A DNA stretch of 10,480 nucleotides from JAAXTT01 sp964530215 (GCA_964530215.1 CAZHAJ010000059.1:1-10480), one strand, 5' to 3'. Counted from the first letter of the stretch, positions 4,480-10,480 are shown. The notes: generated from the letters alone by a model not told the origin. Numbers and translations are program-made.

Positions 4480-5124
4480 TTAATTCACTAATTTTAAATG
4501 CCGTGGCACTGGCTTTTTCACCGGAAATGATCGGCCATCATCACCAATCATGAAGGTTTGACCGTCGTCGGTTTCATATTTCCTGAAGGTTTCCACCTTT
4601 ACGCCTTGATCCTCAAAGAATTGCTCCATTAACCCTTTGCCGGTATCCATGGTATGGATCTCACTGACAACGCTCATACAATGCACCTGGTACATCATGA
4701 CGGTGGGGTTCATATAGGCCCATAAGAGGGAAGAAGCCGTTTCCGGTGACCGGATCGGCTCATGTAACCCGTGGGCCTGTAATGCCTCCATGGTGCTGAA
4801 ATAGTCCTTGCACTCGTATTTTGCCCCATCATAGGACTTTGTGACCGGAAAGATCGTCAACAGTTCGGCCGGGGTCAGTTCACAGATGGTGTTTAAGAGC
4901 ATCTGATCAAAAACAAGTAAGCTTTCCAGATTTTCACGGTCCATGGCCTTAATATCCACAATGGCCAGATAATTGACAGTGTAAAATATAATCCTCTTCG
5001 TAACATCTTTATTATCCGGTACCAATTGTTTTGCCTTTATAGCCCGGATCATGCCTTCAAGGTATTTGCGTTCATAACCAACCGGTGGGTGGTCTTTTTG
5101 GGTGCATTCAATAAGTTTTAACAT
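4480..5124 (-). CDS. Unknown protein downstream of the origin candidate
   Basis: A 214-residue protein with no motif I can name. It begins MLKLIECTQKDHPPVGYERKYL and has a long helical first half (about 20-100), a middle rich in methionine and aromatic residues (WAYMNPTVMMYQVHCM) and a basic end (PVKKPVPRHLKLVN). No signal peptide or clear membrane helix is seen. The ATG at 5124 has GGAG four bases upstream. It is the first gene after the A+T-rich repeat at 5158-5228, which separates it from the DUF3987 gene. Position suggests a replication accessory role, but this is only a guess. Confidence 0.65.
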   Translation of the reverse strand: MLKLIECTQKDHPPVGYERKYLEGMIRAIKAKQLVPDNKDVTKRIIFYTVNYLAIVDIKAMDRENLESLLVFDQMLLNTICELTPAELLTIFPVTKSYDGAKYECKDYFSTMEALQAHGLHEPIRSPETASSLLWAYMNPTVMMYQVHCMSVVSEIHTMDTGKGLMEQFFEDQGVKVETFRKYETDDGQTFMIGDDGRSFPVKKPVPRHLKLVN

Positions 5125-5157
5125 AGGTCTCCAATCTATACGCTGTTTTTTTTACTC

Positions 5158-5228
5158 ATGCATTTAATACAATAAATACAATAAACTGACTTTTCTTTCA
5201 ATTAATGTATTTAATGTATTAAATGTGA
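5158..5228. other. Candidate replication origin: symmetric iterons around an A+T-rich centre
   Basis: Three tandem 9-mers run rightward (TTAATGTAT 5202-5210, TTAATGTAT 5211-5219, TAAATGTGA 5220-5228). Three run in the opposite sense at 5184-5158 (minus strand TTATTGTAT, TTATTGTAT, TAAATGCAT). The two 24-bp arms 5161-5184 and 5202-5225 are reverse complements at 22 of 24 positions, with a 17-bp pyrimidine-biased spacer. The site lies immediately after the DUF3987 Rep-like gene. Known staphylococcal pathogenicity islands have their origin as iteron clusters flanking an A+T-rich stretch near rep. There is no T-run terminator here. Confidence 0.55.
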
Positions 5229-5232
5229 GTTA

Positions 5233-6828
5233 TTAAAATTTGAAATGTTCTGGATTGAGTTTGTATATTTTACCCGGTTTTCTACCTGGGCGGTTTACTA
5301 TCTCTGGTGGAACCTCTAATAAATAACCATGAACCATTAAAATATCAAGTACCAATTCAAGGTCTTTTGTCTGCTCAATTTTTTTTGAATTACGGCACAT
5401 AGAATAAATCTCTTGCTTTGCATATAATTCACGTGGTTTCTGCTCCAGCTTCTTCAAAACAAATCGAACCTGCTTCATCTGATCATCTGCCCCGGCTAAA
5501 TCATAAACATTCATTGTGTGGGCCAGATAATAAAAGCCGATATTAATTGCATTAACCATAGTGTCGATGCTTACTGGCTCATCACTGATCAATTTTTCAT
5601 AATCCATGCAATGAAGGATCCCGGCAATTCTTAAGACAGCGCCATGTAATTTACTGGCAAAATCAGTCATAAAGCTTAAATCATTGCCTTCTTGTTGTCT
5701 ACTTTCAATTTCTTCAAAAAATGCCCTATATGCATCGGTTGCCTCTGCTGATAGCATAATAATTTTGGTATCAGCGTTTTTAATGTCAAGCAGGCTGTAA
5801 ATCAGATCCCTATAGGCCGTTTCATAAACAGGCGGTATTGACACTGTATTAAAATCCCTATATCCCACCATCGAATTAGGTTTACAATATAAAAACCTTG
5901 CAATTAATCCTCTGGCTTTAAAAGCTTGATTGTCAAACATACATTCCACCACATTACCCTGTACAGCCATTAAAATAGTTAGGGTTGGTTCTGGAATATA
6001 TTCCGTTTGTCTACCTTTTCTGTCAACGCCGATAGGGTCATTGCTATGGGCTTTTAACACAATATCACATGAAACAGTATTAGAATATTTGCCGGCCAGT
6101 GTGTCAAAAAATCCTCCCTCTGCTGATATGATCGATAGTTTCCCATCATTATCAGCCAATAAAGAACCCAATGCCTCTGGCGTGACATCATCGGCTATTA
6201 ACCGCAGAGGTTTAACCTGTTGATCTTCCAATTCTCTACACTCTGTTTTAAGTTCAAAAGCTTCATCAGCTTTGTTCTTTCCTTCAAGAAATTTAATCTG
6301 CTTTTCTTTTGCGTTAAGCTCTATTTGTTGCCTGTCAATTTCTGCCCGTCTGCCTTTATTAATTTCCCGTTCATACTCATTTACAAATTTAGTCATTGCA
6401 TTAATAATGGCACTTTTCCTTTCCCCTGGGTTTGCTATAATAAGAGTATAAATATTTAACGGCTCGTAATAATCCGGCTTCCCTCTGATTTTATATTTCC
6501 CTTGTACTGTGCCGGCTATTGTGGCCAGGGAAGCTACGGCACACATATCAATAGGGGTTGCGGTACTTTCTGAAACAGCTTTAACATAATTCCTTACTAC
6601 CGGCGGTAACGTATCAAGAGGGAACGCCGGTAATTTTGTTTCTATATCAAGTGGTTTTGGTTTCTCCCATGGGATGACTAAATCTTTTTCAGTAATTACG
6701 TGGCCGGTATTGATGACCATCATTTCATTTTTGCCCTGGGCCGCTTCTTTTTCCCTGATTTCTTCTTCACGTTTTTTTTTGGCCTCATCCTGTAAGGAGT
6801 CTAATATTTTTAATTCTGCGCTGTTCAA
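5233..6828 (-). CDS. DUF3987 helicase/primase-like replication ATPase
   Basis: A 531-residue protein of the DUF3987 (YfjI-like) type found in phages and islands. Visible elements are a charged coiled N-terminus (1-40), the FPLDTLPPVVRNYV entry motif (70-82), and a P-loop NPGERKSA (133-140) with a GERKS form of Walker A. A coiled insertion follows (about 152-207), then a hydrophobic strand with LSIISAEGG (231-239) as the Walker B-like element, and RGLIARFLY (306-314) as a probable arginine finger. A winged-helix-like end follows the core. Such proteins act with a CHC2 primase gene as the Rep-like ATPase of the element. The start is a TTG at 6828 overlapping the previous stop (TTGA), with GGAGG ten bases upstream; a later ATG pair (residues 36-37) lacks a ribosome site. 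The origin candidate follows directly. Confidence 0.8.
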   Translation of the reverse strand: MNSAELKILDSLQDEAKKKREEEIREKEAAQGKNEMMVINTGHVITEKDLVIPWEKPKPLDIETKLPAFPLDTLPPVVRNYVKAVSESTATPIDMCAVASLATIAGTVQGKYKIRGKPDYYEPLNIYTLIIANPGERKSAIINAMTKFVNEYEREINKGRRAEIDRQQIELNAKEKQIKFLEGKNKADEAFELKTECRELEDQQVKPLRLIADDVTPEALGSLLADNDGKLSIISAEGGFFDTLAGKYSNTVSCDIVLKAHSNDPIGVDRKGRQTEYIPEPTLTILMAVQGNVVECMFDNQAFKARGLIARFLYCKPNSMVGYRDFNTVSIPPVYETAYRDLIYSLLDIKNADTKIIMLSAEATDAYRAFFEEIESRQQEGNDLSFMTDFASKLHGAVLRIAGILHCMDYEKLISDEPVSIDTMVNAINIGFYYLAHTMNVYDLAGADDQMKQVRFVLKKLEQKPRELYAKQEIYSMCRNSKKIEQTKDLELVLDILMVHGYLLEVPPEIVNRPGRKPGKIYKLNPEHFKF

Positions 6829-7400
6829 CCGGCTTTCACCTCCATTCTGTTCAAGTCTTTGTATAATGCGGTTTTCTCTTCCTGGGTGCCTTTAAGAAGG
6901 ATGCCCAGATAAAAATTGACGGTTTCTATCCGGTGGACTGCCTCCACATATAAAGGGTGAAACTCATCCTCTTCATTAACCGGCCTGTGTTTCTGCATAT
7001 TTTGCCAGTAATACCGGGCAAGCTGGGCGTAAGTGCTGTAAGTCTTATCGCACCAATCATCAAAAGCCCTCAATAATTGCCGTTTTCGTTCAATTTCCTG
7101 TATTTTGCCCATATCCGGTTTATAGTCGGTTTTAAGGACTAAGCCTAACCCAAAGTCGTCGTTAATCTTTTTAACTGCTTGTAGAGGCTCCAATGAGAAC
7201 AGTTTTTGAACTAAATCAATTGAAGATCCACCAACACCACAAGAAAAGCACTTAAAACGGTTATTTTTAAAGCTCATACTCGGTTTTTTATCCTGGTGGT
7301 AAATGCAGAGGGCTTTGTGATGCCGATCAATATTGATGCCGTATCGTTGTGCTACCAATAAAATATCAAGATTTCTCCTAATATGATCAAAGGCGTCCAT
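6825..7400 (-). CDS. CHC2 zinc-finger DNA primase-like protein
   Basis: A 191-residue protein whose first 60 residues form the CHC2 zinc finger of DnaG-type primases: LCIYH (C32, H35), KKPSMSF, then FKCFSCGVGGSSIDLV (C51, C54). This finger binds single-stranded template. After it comes a region with a predicted long helix (about 95-190) and no TOPRIM catalytic motif, so it is a finger-only primase component and would need another protein for synthesis, perhaps the next gene, DUF3987. The pairing of a short CHC2 protein followed by DUF3987 is common in Firmicute islands and prophages. The ATG overlaps the previous stop by one base (TAATG), implying coupled translation. Confidence 0.85.
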   Translation of the reverse strand: MDAFDHIRRNLDILLVAQRYGINIDRHHKALCIYHQDKKPSMSFKNNRFKCFSCGVGGSSIDLVQKLFSLEPLQAVKKINDDFGLGLVLKTDYKPDMGKIQEIERKRQLLRAFDDWCDKTYSTYAQLARYYWQNMQKHRPVNEEDEFHPLYVEAVHRIETVNFYLGILLKGTQEEKTALYKDLNRMEVKAG

Positions 7401-7684
7401 TATTTAATCAACCCAATATTTTTTTTATACTCTGTCATCCGGTCGGTGCTGATATGGGTAACGGCGGCCGGGGCTTCCTCTTCTGGCGTTTCTTCCTGGA
7501 AGGGATCGAGTAAATATGCCAATAGATCATCAAAATTAATAAGGATTTTTCGCCCTGCTTTTACGCTCTTGATTTTGCCATCCAACACCAGCCGTCTAAT
7601 GGCGCATTGCGCTAGGCTTGAATCTGGGTCTAAATCCTTTAATAGTGCAAAGCTTTCGGGGATAGTACGCATTCTAGGGATCAT
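7400..7684 (-). CDS. Excisionase-like helix-turn-helix protein
   Basis: A 94-residue protein with a MerR/Xis-like winged HTH: RTIPESFALLKDLDPDS, LAQCAIRRLVLDGKIKSVKAG, RKILINFDDLLAYL (about residues 6-58), followed by a Glu/Pro-rich linker (EETPEEEAPAA). Proteins of this type are annotated as helix-turn-helix or excisionase-family proteins in Firmicute mobile elements and either bend attachment-site DNA for Int or regulate. The location two genes after the divergent promoter fits an early-expressed Xis. AAGGAGG lies seven bases before the ATG, and the start overlaps the previous stop (ATGA). A purely regulatory role is equally possible. Confidence 0.65.
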   Translation of the reverse strand: MIPRMRTIPESFALLKDLDPDSSLAQCAIRRLVLDGKIKSVKAGRKILINFDDLLAYLLDPFQEETPEEEAPAAVTHISTDRMTEYKKNIGLIK

Positions 7685-7875
7685 TTCTTTTCCTCCTTTT
7701 TTCCTTTTTCCAGTAATGGAGACAATGCCCCAAAAGTTGTTTTAATATTCTCTATCTCTTCCAATTCTGAAATAAAATTCAGCAAACCTTTTTCTTGATC
7801 CCCATGGTAGGGGCTATTCACAACCAGTCTGGCTAATATGTTCGACATTTCTTTATCGGTTAGATCGTATTCCAC
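7681..7875 (-). CDS. Small unknown protein
   Basis: A 64-residue protein with a predicted acidic helical middle (GLLNFISELEEIENIKTTFG) and a lysine-rich tail (EKGKKEEKK). It starts with GTG at 7875, three bases after the stop of the Cro-like gene; GAGGTG within that gene's end serves as ribosome site. The stop overlaps the excisionase-like start. I do not recognise a family. Its position right after the Cro-like regulator suggests an early regulatory or excision accessory role, but no motif supports this. Confidence 0.6.
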   Translation of the reverse strand: MEYDLTDKEMSNILARLVVNSPYHGDQEKGLLNFISELEEIENIKTTFGALSPLLEKGKKEEKK

Positions 7876-7878
7876 GGG

Positions 7879-8079
7879 TTACACCTCTTCTAATAGATCA
7901 TTAATATCTTCTACTCCTAAAGCCCCTGCAAGCTTTAGCACCGTTTCGGCTTTACACCGTTTACCGTTGATAATTGTCGACAGGTTACCCCTAGACATGC
8001 CTAAACTATCCGCTAACTGTCTTTGGTTCAAACCTTTTATAGCCATCATAACCATTATTTTAGTTTTATCAATCCGCAC
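7879..8079 (-). CDS. Cro-like XRE-family regulator, first gene of the leftward operon
   Basis: A 66-residue protein, almost only a helix-turn-helix: GLNQRQLADSLGMSRGNLSTIINGK (residues 16-40) followed by KAETVLKLAGALGVEDINDLL. This is the HTH_XRE/Cro-C1 fold. The start is a GTG at 8079 with AGGAGG seven bases upstream; an upstream in-frame TTG at 8106 lies before the ribosome site and inside an operator, so it is rejected. Read leftward from a strong promoter (-35 TTGACA), divergent from the repressor gene. By analogy with phage cro and satellite str genes it should bind the same three operators and turn down the repressor or its own promoter (inference). Confidence 0.85.
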   Translation of the reverse strand: MRIDKTKIMVMMAIKGLNQRQLADSLGMSRGNLSTIINGKRCKAETVLKLAGALGVEDINDLLEEV

Positions 8080-8098
8080 GTTATCACCTCCTGTAAAA

Positions 8099-8114
8099 TT
8101 TTGCAATTGTAGAA
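8099..8114. promoter_or_regulatory. Operator O1
   Basis: TTTTGCAATTGTAGAA, close to the perfect palindrome TTCTACAATTGTAGAA. It lies just downstream of the expected start site of the leftward operon and is identical to O3. Confidence 0.7.
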
Positions 8115-8123
8115 CTTTCTTAT

Positions 8124-8152
8124 ATTTTATTCTACAATAGTAGAGTTGTCAA
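8124..8152 (-). promoter_or_regulatory. Leftward early promoter
   Basis: On the minus strand TTGACA (8152-8147), a 17-bp spacer and TAAAAT (8129-8124) form a near-consensus sigma-A promoter. Its spacer is operator O2. It should drive the whole leftward operon from the Cro-like gene. Confidence 0.85.
8130..8145. promoter_or_regulatory. Operator O2
   Basis: TTCTACAATAGTAGAG occupies the spacer between the -35 and -10 boxes of the leftward promoter, so occupancy should block it. Its start is exactly 31 bp from those of O1 and O3. Confidence 0.7.
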
Positions 8153-8160
8153 TAACTATA

Positions 8161-8176
8161 TTTTGCAATTGTAGAA
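8161..8176. promoter_or_regulatory. Operator O3
   Basis: TTTTGCAATTGTAGAA, identical to O1. It covers the -35 box of the repressor promoter and ends upstream of the leftward -35, consistent with autoregulation or Cro-type switching. Confidence 0.7.
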
Positions 8177-8197
8177 TATAAAAATACGTGGTATACT
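8169..8197 (+). promoter_or_regulatory. Repressor promoter
   Basis: TTGTAG (8169-8174), a 17-bp spacer and TATACT (8192-8197) precede the repressor gene; its -35 overlaps operator O3. GGAGG at 8207-8211 is the ribosome site. Confidence 0.75.
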
Positions 8198-8218
8198 TAG
8201 CAATATGGAGGTGCACAC

Positions 8219-8812
8219 ATGGGCTTAGGTAAAAACATAAAAAGTATTTTAGATGATAAAAATATGAAAGTTTCCGAGTTATCAAAAATATCTGGCGTAC
8301 CATATGGGACGTTACATGCCATTATTAAAAGAGATAGCAATGGTGTAAAAACCGAGACACTAAAAAAAATCTGTTCCGCTCTTAATGTATCAATAGGCGA
8401 ATTATTTGGCACTATTGAGCTACCACCGCATCTGTCTTTTGTGTTAGCGATGAGGGAATCTGGTTATACTATTGAGAGACTTTCAGATGTTACCGGGATA
8501 AATGCAGAAAAGTTAACTAATTTTGAAACTGGAACCGATAATCCAAATGATGAAGAGAAGTTATTGATAGCAAGAGCATTGGGCATATTTGATGATACAC
8601 ATGTAGAATTATTATTTGAGCCGATACTAGCATCTTCTAATTTGGACTTAAGCGCGGTTGAAGAGGCTATTAATAACACTAGGCCAAGAAGTAGCGTTAA
8701 AATGAATATTCTCATTAATCACTTCGCCCAATTGAACAATAAAGGTCAAGACAAAGCTTTAGAAAACTTAGAATTACTACTTAAAATCCCCGAATACAAA
8801 AAAGCCCCTTGA
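8219..8812 (+). CDS. XRE-family repressor with two HTH units, no protease domain
   Basis: A 197-residue protein. Residues about 4-62 form a classical XRE helix-turn-helix (NMKVSELSKISGVPYGTLHA, then LKKICSALNVSIGELFG). A second HTH-like unit spans about 72-125 (YTIERLSDVTGINAEKLTNF, then LLIARALGI). The C-terminus ends with QDKALENLELLLKIPEYKK, a helix typical of Firmicute phage-type repressors. There is no S24/LexA peptidase region or Ala-Gly cleavage site, so SOS autocleavage is unlikely. In staphylococcal islands the comparable Stl repressor is lifted by a helper-phage protein; a similar antirepressor route is an inference here. GGAGG lies seven bases before the ATG. The integrase follows on the same strand 97 bp later. 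The gene probably maintains dormancy. Confidence 0.8.
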   Translation: MGLGKNIKSILDDKNMKVSELSKISGVPYGTLHAIIKRDSNGVKTETLKKICSALNVSIGELFGTIELPPHLSFVLAMRESGYTIERLSDVTGINAEKLTNFETGTDNPNDEEKLLIARALGIFDDTHVELLFEPILASSNLDLSAVEEAINNTRPRSSVKMNILINHFAQLNNKGQDKALENLELLLKIPEYKKAP

Positions 8813-8833
8813 TCGGCTAAATCAAGAGGCTTT
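8801..8833. terminator. Hairpin at the repressor stop, terminator-like
   Basis: AAAGCCCCTTGAT (8801-8813) and ATCAAGAGGCTTT (8821-8833) form a 13-position stem that includes the repressor stop codon. In plus-strand RNA one pair is C-A and only TTT follows. In minus-strand RNA that pair is G-U and TTTTTT follows, so termination of leftward antisense transcripts is better supported. Confidence 0.55.
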
Positions 8834-8842
8834 AAATGAATA

Positions 8843-8871
8843 TTGAAAGGTTGTGTTAACGCACTTTTATT
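8843..8871 (+). promoter_or_regulatory. Weak candidate integrase promoter
   Basis: TTGAAA (8843-8848), a 17-bp spacer and TTTATT (8866-8871) lie ahead of the integrase ribosome site. The match is only fair; the integrase may also be read from the repressor promoter. Confidence 0.3.
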
Positions 8872-8909
8872 TTATCACTTCCTTTCCACGAAAACAAGGA
8901 GGTACCCCC

Positions 8910-10295
8910 ATGGCCAACATACAAAAAAGAGGAAACACCTATAAAATAACTGCCTATAGTGGTTATGATACCGCTGGTAAGCAAATCAGACGCACCATGA
9001 CCTATAGGCCTTCAGAGGACTTAAGCCCGGCCAAATTGAAAAAAGAGCTGGATAAAATCGCCTTGGAGTTTGAAGAAAAATGCAATCTGGGCTATGTCAT
9101 GGACAGTAACATTAAGCTCATTGATTTTATTGAGATCTGGTTTAAGAACTATGTAGGCAATAAGAACCTCTCCCCGGTAACGGTCAGGGGCTATCAAAAC
9201 GAATCGATTAAAATAATTGAAGAGCTGGGACATATTAAAATGGGCCAGATCACACCTAAACACATCCAAGACTTTTATGCAAAGATCAAAGGTAGTACCG
9301 GTGTAAGAGGTGGGGAAAAATTCACGGTCACGCCGGAATATCTGGCAACCGTGGCCAGTATGAAGCAAAAGGATGTTTCGGATAAAGCCGGGGTCAATGA
9401 TGATGCTCTGCGCCGATTAAAAAAAGGTGGGAATACTACCCATGAAATAGCCTGTAAGGTGGCTGATGCCATTGGCAAAGATTTTGATACCCTCTTCATC
9501 TCAACTAATCCGCAAAGGGAAGTGTCGAATGAAACGGTGCTACATTACCACAAATTATTGAATAACATCATGAATACCGCCGTTAAATGGGGCGTGATAC
9601 CCTTTAATCCCATAGAAAAACGGGTGGAGCTACCAAAATCGGACCGGAAAGAACCGGCCTATATGGATGATAAGGAAGCCCTGGCATTTCTGGAGCTGCT
9701 GGAAGAGGAACCCATCAAATATAAACTAGCGCTTAACCTTCTAATATTCAGTGGTTTACGGCGTGGGGAGATCGGCGGCCTGAAATGGTCGGACATTGAT
9801 TTCGATGATAAGATCATCACTGTGAAGAGGGCTTTAAAATACATTGCCGGTGTGGGCCTGTTTGAAGGGGAAACCAAAACCTTTAAATCAAGAAGAAGCA
9901 TTAAGCTGCCTGATTTCGTCTTTGATCTGTTCAAGGCCTATATGGTGTGGCAACTGGAAGAGCGCCTTAAGGTGGGGGATCGGTGGCAAGATCATGATTT
10001 TATTTTTACCCGGTGGAATGGGGAACCCATGAGCCTGGACACGATCGGCGGTTATTTGAAGAAATTCACAGACAAGCATGGGTTAAAGCCGGTGCACCTG
10101 CATTCACTCAGGCACACCAATGCCTCAATACTCATTGCCAGCGGTGTGGATCTCAAAACAGTTTCTTCCCGGCTGGGGCATTCTAATTTATCCACAACCG
10201 GCAATATCTATGCCCATGTGATTAATTCGGCCGATGCAAAGGCCAGCGATGCCCTGGATCATATTCTAGTTACAAAATCCCGTAAAGCTCAGTAA
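8910..10295 (+). CDS. int: Tyrosine recombinase/integrase with an inserted XRE-like HTH
   Basis: A 461-residue phage-type integrase from the ATG at 8910, chosen because AAGGAGG lies seven bases upstream. The order is an AP2-like arm-binding N-terminus (IQKRGNTYKITAYSGYDTAG), then a core-binding SAM-like domain starting near IDFIEIWFKNY. Inserted in it, at about residues 146-196, is an XRE-like helix-turn-helix (KQKDVSDKAGVNDDALRRLK then IACKVADAIGKDFDTLF). The core domain resumes at SNETVLHYHKLLNNIMNTAV. The catalytic domain shows R284 (GLRRGE), K323 (TKTFKS), H398 and R401 (HSLRH), H424 (LGHS) and Y434 (NIYAHV), so all key residues are present. At 461 residues it is longer than the common 380-400, which the insertion explains. 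It should recombine the element with the adjacent tRNA-Ala gene; the excisionase-like protein is its likely partner. Some Clostridia integrases have the same insertion, to my recollection. Confidence 0.95.
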   Translation: MANIQKRGNTYKITAYSGYDTAGKQIRRTMTYRPSEDLSPAKLKKELDKIALEFEEKCNLGYVMDSNIKLIDFIEIWFKNYVGNKNLSPVTVRGYQNESIKIIEELGHIKMGQITPKHIQDFYAKIKGSTGVRGGEKFTVTPEYLATVASMKQKDVSDKAGVNDDALRRLKKGGNTTHEIACKVADAIGKDFDTLFISTNPQREVSNETVLHYHKLLNNIMNTAVKWGVIPFNPIEKRVELPKSDRKEPAYMDDKEALAFLELLEEEPIKYKLALNLLIFSGLRRGEIGGLKWSDIDFDDKIITVKRALKYIAGVGLFEGETKTFKSRRSIKLPDFVFDLFKAYMVWQLEERLKVGDRWQDHDFIFTRWNGEPMSLDTIGGYLKKFTDKHGLKPVHLHSLRHTNASILIASGVDLKTVSSRLGHSNLSTTGNIYAHVINSADAKASDALDHILVTKSRKAQ

Positions 10296-10320
10296 CTTTT
10301 GTTATTGGGCTTTGATTTTT
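10284..10320 (+). terminator. Integrase terminator
   Basis: AAAGCTCAGTAAC (10284-10296) pairs with GTTATTGGGCTTT (10301-10313) around TTTT. The 13-bp stem has two G-U pairs valid only in plus-strand RNA, and ATTTTT follows. The integrase stop codon is inside the stem. Confidence 0.85.
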
Positions 10321-10324
10321 ATCA

Positions 10325-10346
10325 AAATAAACACCAAATAAACACC
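10325..10346. repeat. Tandem 11-bp repeat, possible integrase arm or excisionase sites
   Basis: AAATAAACACC occurs twice without gap (10325-10335 and 10336-10346), between the integrase and the tRNA. Direct repeats in this position are typical arm-type Int or Xis binding sites next to an attachment core. Confidence 0.55.
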
Positions 10347-10385
10347 AGACTCGGGGTTTTTCAACCTCTTCCAGCCTCCGGTCAT

Positions 10386-10413
10386 AAAAAAAAGAGAACC
10401 TTAACGGCTCTCT
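10386..10413 (-). terminator. Terminator of the tRNA-Ala transcript
   Basis: On the minus strand AGAGAGCC pairs with GGTTCTCT (one G-U pair) around GTTAA and is followed by a run of seven to eight T. It lies about 15 bp beyond the 3' end of the tRNA and stops its transcript before the integrase. Confidence 0.8.
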
Positions 10414-10427
10414 TATACAATTCTTAT

Positions 10428-10480
10428 TGGTGGAGATGAGGGGACTCGAACCCCTGGCCTTCTGACTGCCAGTCAGACGC
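10428..10480 (-). tRNA. tRNA-Ala(GGC), 3' part; 5' end outside window
   Basis: Read on the minus strand the 3' end is encoded CCA with discriminator A, then acceptor strand CATCTCC, a T arm with AGGGG/CCCCT stem and TTCGAGT loop, a five-base variable region, and an anticodon arm TCTGA/TCAGA with loop CTGGCAG. The anticodon is GGC (plus strand 10468-10470), which reads alanine GCC codons. U at position 70 fits the G3-U70 identity pair of tRNA-Ala, though position 3 lies outside the window. The D arm is also outside. The 3' end faces the integrase, so this is the probable attachment target. Confidence 0.9.

Noticed and set aside
5158..5228. Intrinsic terminator after the DUF3987 gene
   Set aside because: The stem is almost all A-T pairs, the loop is long and no T run follows in either direction; the nine-base periodicity is better explained as binding sites.
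8080..8106. N-terminal extension of the Cro-like protein from a TTG at 8106
   Set aside because: It would start inside operator O1 and upstream of the AGGAGG site, which clearly serves the GTG at 8079.
8853..8909. Integrase N-terminal extension from an upstream TTG-type start at 8853
   Set aside because: The added 19 residues are hydrophobic and unlike integrase N-termini, while the ATG at 8910 has AAGGAGG at ideal spacing and is followed by the usual ANIQKRGNTY start.

Overview
The window looks like most of a small integrated mobile genetic element in a low-to-moderate GC Firmicute, probably of the Clostridia. This assignment is inferred from strong AGGAGG-type ribosome sites, A+T-rich promoters and the protein families present; no marker gene fixes the taxon. 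The right edge carries the 3' part of a tRNA-Ala(GGC) gene on the minus strand. A tyrosine integrase ends about 130 bp from it, the usual arrangement of an element inserted at a tRNA 3' end. No second copy of the tRNA end is visible, so the far attachment site is either outside the window or too short to see.

Regulatory core (7879-8812). A rightward repressor with two helix-turn-helix units and a leftward Cro-like regulator are divergently transcribed from a 139-bp intergenic region. That region holds three near-identical 16-bp palindromic operators spaced exactly 31 bp apart and overlapping two good sigma-A promoters. The repressor lacks a LexA-type protease domain.

Leftward operon (8079 to 1243, all minus strand, mostly overlapping or closely spaced genes). 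In order: Cro-like regulator, small unknown, excisionase-like HTH protein, CHC2 zinc-finger primase-like protein, DUF3987 helicase/primase-like ATPase, an A+T-rich symmetric iteron cluster that is a good origin candidate, two unknown proteins, an ERCC4-type nuclease, three small unknowns, two paralogous DUF1492/ArpU-like sigma-region-4 regulators, and a protein with the N-terminal signature of phage terminase small subunits. There is no large terminase, portal, capsid or tail gene. Integrase, non-cleavable repressor, divergent regulator, excisionase, primase, Rep-like ATPase, origin and small terminase form the layout of a phage-inducible chromosomal island (phage satellite), although a decayed prophage remains possible.

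Left part (about 306-2040). Apart from the terminase-like gene this is gene-poor and rich in short repeats. Many are small 'doubled word' modules: a five-base word, four or five A+T-rich bases, then the same word again, with the word differing from module to module. One class carries a constant TTTTTAGGG head and lies on both sides of the terminase-like gene. Their role is unknown; packaging site, replication site and regulator array are all possible. At the extreme left is the C-terminal end of a HicB-type antitoxin on the plus strand, followed by a terminator.
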